From: an uncultured Oscillospiraceae bacterium
GTDB taxonomy: Bacteria > Bacillota > Clostridia > Oscillospirales > Oscillospiraceae
NCBI GenBank assembly: GCA_947626845.1
Contig: CANQTW010000001.1
Location: forward strand, 62,001-126,000
Direction of reading: 5' to 3'
DNA: 64,000 nt
Shown: piece by piece, positions 60,404 to 64,000 of the stretch
Layout of the letters: every line of letters starts with the position of its first letter
Position numbering within the stretch: position 1 is the stretch's first letter
Notes under the pieces: generated by a model
Databases searched by the model: none
Seen by the model: only the letters and a program-made list of their open reading frames with translations
Told to the model about the DNA's origin: nothing
Translations under genes and position numbers: made by a program

Positions 60404-63400
60404 ATGAAGACTCTGAAGAAGACCCTGTGCCTGGTCTTGGCGGTAGTCATGGTAGTCGGCGTTCTTGTCTTGCCTGCCAACGCGGCGACAACGACAGCTG
60501 CGGACGCTGAAGCCACGGCGGCCTTCAATACCCTGAACGAGTACGGTGTCATGTACGGCGTGGACGCCAACAATACGCCCGCGCTGAACAGAAACATCAA
60601 CCGTCAGGATATGGCCGCTATCATCTACCGCGTCATGACGGGCGACACGACGGACACTTACGTGGGCAACTACGTCGGTTCCGCCGCCAAATTCGCGGAC
60701 AGCGCCACGTTTGCCACATGGGCAAAGGGCTACATTGGCTATGTCCGTGAGCGCGAAATTTTCATGGGCGACAACAACGGCAACTTTAAGCCCACCGAGG
60801 AGATCAAGGGCAGCGATGTCCTGACCGTCCTGCTCCGCTGCATCGGCTATGGCAAGAACGGCGAGTTCACCGGCGCTGGCTATGCCGAGGCTGCCCAGAC
60901 CCAAGCTGCCCAGATTCACATGTTCGGCGGCGCTACTGGCTACAAGGATGTCAAGGCCGACATGTCCAAGGTCATCAACCGCGGCGTCGTGGCCAAGCTG
61001 GTTTACAATGCCGTCAAGGCCCCCATGGTGACCTACCTGAACGGCAACTATAGTCCCTATACCAGCTATGGTCTGCCCGTGGCTCCCAACACTCCGGGTG
61101 CCCAGACGAATCCTTCTCTGATTAGCTATAAGGACAACGCAGATCCTAAAACGCATACCCAGTACGGCATTGAGGCCACGAGGATTTACCCCACTGCCAC
61201 CTTCAATTCTCCTGTGAGCGCTGTGACCAAGTATCTTCCCACCGACGTCCGTTATGAGGCGCCCGTGAAGGAGTACTGGACTGCCGTTACCCACTGCCAG
61301 GTGGCTCAGGATCTTGGCTTCCCCAGCACCCTCACAATCGACACCGTTTACACCAACGGCGCTCAGAACACCACCTCTGTGACCCTCAACGCCACCAACA
61401 CCCAGGCGACAATCGGCGCTCAGGGCCGTCACACCCTCTTCTTTGACCGCGATCCCTATGACACCAGACCTGCTGATACCATCGTGTACATCGACACCCT
61501 GTTGGCTAAGGTCGATAATGTCACGCCCGCCAGCTTCGACGCTGCCGGCCATCTGAAGACTCCCTCCTCGATAACCCTGAACGTTTATGATGCCAATAGT
61601 CATACCTCTGTTGTGACCAAGAAGAACGGCGCTACCAATTACGCCTACACCGCCGGTCAGTACCTGCTGGTGAACGCCGTTCATATGTCGGCTGCTTCCG
61701 GCCTGTTCTCCGCTAGCCAGATCATGCCCTATGCTGGTCCTTCTTACACTGATGAGAACGGTAGAGTTTGCATTGATCAGAAGACCGACAAGGATGTGAA
61801 GGGCAGCGCTGACGACGTTGGCAGCGGCTACCTGGTTGAGATCGTTGGCGTGGCCACCTCCATCAGCGGCGCCCAGTCCAAGGTTTGGGTCAACGTTGAT
61901 GTTGACAAGCACACCATCACCGGCACCGACTACAACGACAACAACCGCTTCCATCTGGATGCGGCTGGCAATGATACCAATGGCAGCTACACCTGGTTCT
62001 TCGACGAGAAGGGCAACCTGATCGGCGATGTGAAGAACGCCACCGCTCACACCTATGGCGTTATCACCTCCATGTGGAGTTCCGTTAACTCCGCCGACGG
62101 TACCTCCAAGGTGCTTGCCAATGTGACTTACATGGACGGCACTACGGAGACTCTGACTGTGGGTAAAGTGACTGTCAGCACGGCCACGGCCGGTAATCCC
62201 TACCAGACTGTTGCCGGTACGGCTACTCAGCAGGGCAATGGCGACACGGCTATGGCGTTCAAGACTGTCGATAGTGTGACTTATCTCTGCGTGAACGAGG
62301 CCGCCGCTACCAACAAAGCTGCCGACCTTGATACAAATCCCGCCAACGTTAATCCCGGCCACGGCATCATCTACGACAACCTGTTCCAGATCACCACTGG
62401 CAGCAACGGCGTGAGCGACTTCGTCGAGGTCGCCGGTAACGGCGCTTCCGCCAGCTCTGATGACTACAAGCCCCTGTACAATGTAAAAGCCGAAGTCAAG
62501 AAGGGCGTTGTGGGCACTGGAACGCTGAAGATTACCGACAGCACCCAGTTCCTGATTGGCTCCATTGTTAACGGCAACTATGTGTTCACTACGGTCACCG
62601 GCTACAAGAACATTGTAAACTACAAGGATACTAAAGAGACCGACTTCGTTGATGTCAACGGCGACGGCTATGCCGAATATGTTTACATCACTGCTCCTGC
62701 TGCGGATTCCACCGGTTGGCACATCTTCTACGCCGACGCTAAGGTCGTCAGCGACAAGACAGTTGACGCGCCTCAGATGCGTTACTCCAAGGACACCTCC
62801 ACCACCACCGTGTACGGCTGGCTGGACGGCGTCGAGGGCAGCGTGACCATTCGGAACAGCAACACTACTCCTTACACGAGCTTCGTGAATGATGACAACG
62901 GCCACACCCTCTGGTTTGTCAAGATTGTGAACGGTTATGTGGAAGAAGTCGATGGCGCGCGCACCGACAATAAGGCTGTCAACGACAAGACCAACAACGG
63001 TTACACCGCATACCAGGGCGGCGTTGCGCTGAACAATAACGCGAACGGTATGGAGAGCACCAACATCCTGACCGGCACTTATAAGGATCTCTCCATCATC
63101 GTACTCTCCGGCGATAAGGACAACAGGAAGGTCAGCGAAGGGTTGTACAACATCGGCGGCAAAGACTACACCACCGACGACAAGACTGTTGTGATCGATG
63201 GTACCATGGACGATATCAAAAATGAGGATGCTACCCTCATCATCGTCTACGACGGCAGGACCGACAAGAACAACCTGATTGCTCAGATGTATGTCATCGA
63301 CGACGCTGCCGGCACTGAGTATGATCCGGGCACTGGTGACCCTGAGTACAGCGCGACTGTTTCAGTGAATGGCATCATAGCTGTCAGCTGCGAGACCGAC

Positions 63401-64000
63401 GACGAGATCGATGTTTCCTCCGGCACCCTCAAGTTCACCGCGAAGGTTGCCCATGGCACTGAATTCAACGTGGTCGTTTCAAACAAGGCGACTAGTAGTA
63501 GTCTGACATGCACCGCCACGGCCAAGAAGCACCTCGACGACACCACCACTGCTCAGGACATCTACACCGTGACCATCACCGGCATCACCGAGAGCATCGA
63601 TGTGAAGCTGAGCCCCAAGACTCCTGTCACAGCTGAAGCTGCCCCCGGTGCATATGATACTGCTGCTGGTAGCGGTTCCGGTTCGGCGGGCGACACCGCT
63701 CATGCGCCTATCGATGGTCTGAACAGCTTGTATTCGACTGCAGGTATCAATATTTCCAGCTCCGGTTCCAAGATCACTGTGAAGATCAATGGGAACACAC
63801 TTAAGGATGACAGAAATGCCTATCAGATGAAGGGCGGCTGCTTTGGTAAGAGCTTGACTGATGCGAAGATGGCAAAAGACGACATCGGCTATGTGGGCGT
63901 GACCTTCAAGCCCGGCACTGATGAGACTTTCGCGGACTTCAAAGTTGGCGAGACCGAGTATGGCGCCCATACCGAGGCGTTCGACATCTATCTGCCCATC
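60404..64000 (+). CDS. SLH-domain S-layer-like surface protein, 3' end beyond window
   Basis: 1199 codons are open to the last base with no stop. Signal peptide of about 27 residues (MKTLKKTLCLVLAVVMVVGV, then cleavage after PANA). SLH-type repeats at about 37-80 (FNTLNEYGVMYGV...INRQDMAAIIYRVM), 95-150 (ADSATFATWAKGYIGYVRER, PTEEIKGSDVLTVLLRCIGYG) and 170-205 (KDVKADMSKVINRGVVAKLVYNA). The remainder is Thr/Asn/Asp-rich beta structure with few cysteines, as in S-layer proteins. AAGGAGG stands nine bases before ATG 60404. Codon use is less GC-biased than its neighbours (many GCT, GTT, ATT), which fits high expression. SLH domains bind pyruvylated wall polymer, the product of the csaB locus. 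Confidence 0.88.
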   Translation, partial: MKTLKKTLCLVLAVVMVVGVLVLPANAATTTAADAEATAAFNTLNEYGVMYGVDANNTPALNRNINRQDMAAIIYRVMTGDTTDTYVGNYVGSAAKFADSATFATWAKGYIGYVREREIFMGDNNGNFKPTEEIKGSDVLTVLLRCIGYGKNGEFTGAGYAEAAQTQAAQIHMFGGATGYKDVKADMSKVINRGVVAKLVYNAVKAPMVTYLNGNYSPYTSYGLPVAPNTPGAQTNPSLISYKDNADPKTHTQYGIEATRIYPTATFNSPVSAVTKYLPTDVRYEAPVKEYWTAVTHCQVAQDLGFPSTLTIDTVYTNGAQNTTSVTLNATNTQATIGAQGRHTLFFDRDPYDTRPADTIVYIDTLLAKVDNVTPASFDAAGHLKTPSSITLNVYDANSHTSVVTKKNGATNYAYTAGQYLLVNAVHMSAASGLFSASQIMPYAGPSYTDENGRVCIDQKTDKDVKGSADDVGSGYLVEIVGVATSISGAQSKVWVNVDVDKHTITGTDYNDNNRFHLDAAGNDTNGSYTWFFDEKGNLIGDVKNATAHTYGVITSMWSSVNSADGTSKVLANVTYMDGTTETLTVGKVTVSTATAGNPYQTVAGTATQQGNGDTAMAFKTVDSVTYLCVNEAAATNKAADLDTNPANVNPGHGIIYDNLFQITTGSNGVSDFVEVAGNGASASSDDYKPLYNVKAEVKKGVVGTGTLKITDSTQFLIGSIVNGNYVFTTVTGYKNIVNYKDTKETDFVDVNGDGYAEYVYITAPAADSTGWHIFYADAKVVSDKTVDAPQMRYSKDTSTTTVYGWLDGVEGSVTIRNSNTTPYTSFVNDDNGHTLWFVKIVNGYVEEVDGARTDNKAVNDKTNNGYTAYQGGVALNNNANGMESTNILTGTYKDLSIIVLSGDKDNRKVSEGLYNIGGKDYTTDDKTVVIDGTMDDIKNEDATLIIVYDGRTDKNNLIAQMYVIDDAAGTEYDPGTGDPEYSATVSVNGIIAVSCETDDEIDVSSGTLKFTAKVAHGTEFNVVVSNKATSSSLTCTATAKKHLDDTTTAQDIYTVTITGITESIDVKLSPKTPVTAEAAPGAYDTAAGSGSGSAGDTAHAPIDGLNSLYSTAGINISSSGSKITVKINGNTLKDDRNAYQMKGGCFGKSLTDAKMAKDDIGYVGVTFKPGTDETFADFKVGETEYGAHTEAFDIYLPI

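Overview
The window is GC-rich (roughly 60-65% by eye) with short A+T-rich spacers, textbook TTGACA/TATAAT promoters, strong GGAGG ribosome sites and many TTG or GTG starts. SpoIID, an SLH-domain surface protein, CsaB, a class III ribonucleotide reductase with NrdR boxes, a CsaB/SLH-type envelope and a eukaryote-like NADP isocitrate dehydrogenase all point to an anaerobic, probably spore-forming member of the Clostridia, most likely an Oscillospiraceae (Oscillibacter/Flavonifractor-like) chromosome. This assignment is an inference from gene content and style, not from a search. No rRNA, tRNA, CRISPR array or prophage was seen.

Layout. 1-4847 (+): end of a shikimate/phenylalanine operon, aroA(partial)-aroC-pheA-aroE/K fusion-aroQ. 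5104-9096 (-): DUF4349 lipoprotein, enolase, helical-repeat lipoprotein. 9257-11310 (+): BlaI/BlaR-type regulator pair behind three operators. 11329-20912 (-): solitary HicB-like protein, glycolytic run pgk-tpiA-gpmI, trmL, a LEA-like helical protein, lgt and the YmfF/YmfH peptidase pair. 21125-24542 (+): asnB followed by an IS1182-like element inserted at its terminator. 24705-28344: trkH-trkA and divergent sfsA. 28499-31905 (+): anaerobic ribonucleotide reductase (nrdD, small unknown gene, nrdG). 31909-36336: membrane protein, spoIID, tmcAL, ackA. 36440-46910 (-): seven overlapping genes, murJ-like flippase, O-antigen-ligase-like protein, glycosyltransferase, two DUF4330 proteins, a glycosyltransferase-CsaB fusion and an M16C peptidase; this looks like a secondary cell-wall polymer locus. 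47136-52050 (+): obgE, then xpaC-telA-lemA-like-TPM. 52255-54817 (-): phosphoesterase and a cytosolic BMP-domain protein. 54984-60121: acn-icd divergent from citZ, the three enzymes from oxaloacetate to 2-oxoglutarate. 60404-end (+): an SLH-domain S-layer-like protein that runs off the window.

How it fits together. The CsaB fusion is expected to pyruvylate the wall polymer to which SLH domains bind, and the SLH protein near the right edge is the kind of client it would serve. The citZ/acn/icd arm supplies 2-oxoglutarate for amino acid synthesis alongside asnB and the aromatic operon.

The most unusual material is outside the genes: (i) a dispersed element of about 104 bp present three times, whose first hairpin has entirely different but fully complementary arms in each copy; (ii) a short module of about 40 nt sitting between stop codon and terminator hairpin at five or six unrelated genes; (iii) four consensus sigma-A promoters just beyond gene 3' ends and pointing back into them; (iv) the IS, flanked by two identical 29-bp terminator hairpins.
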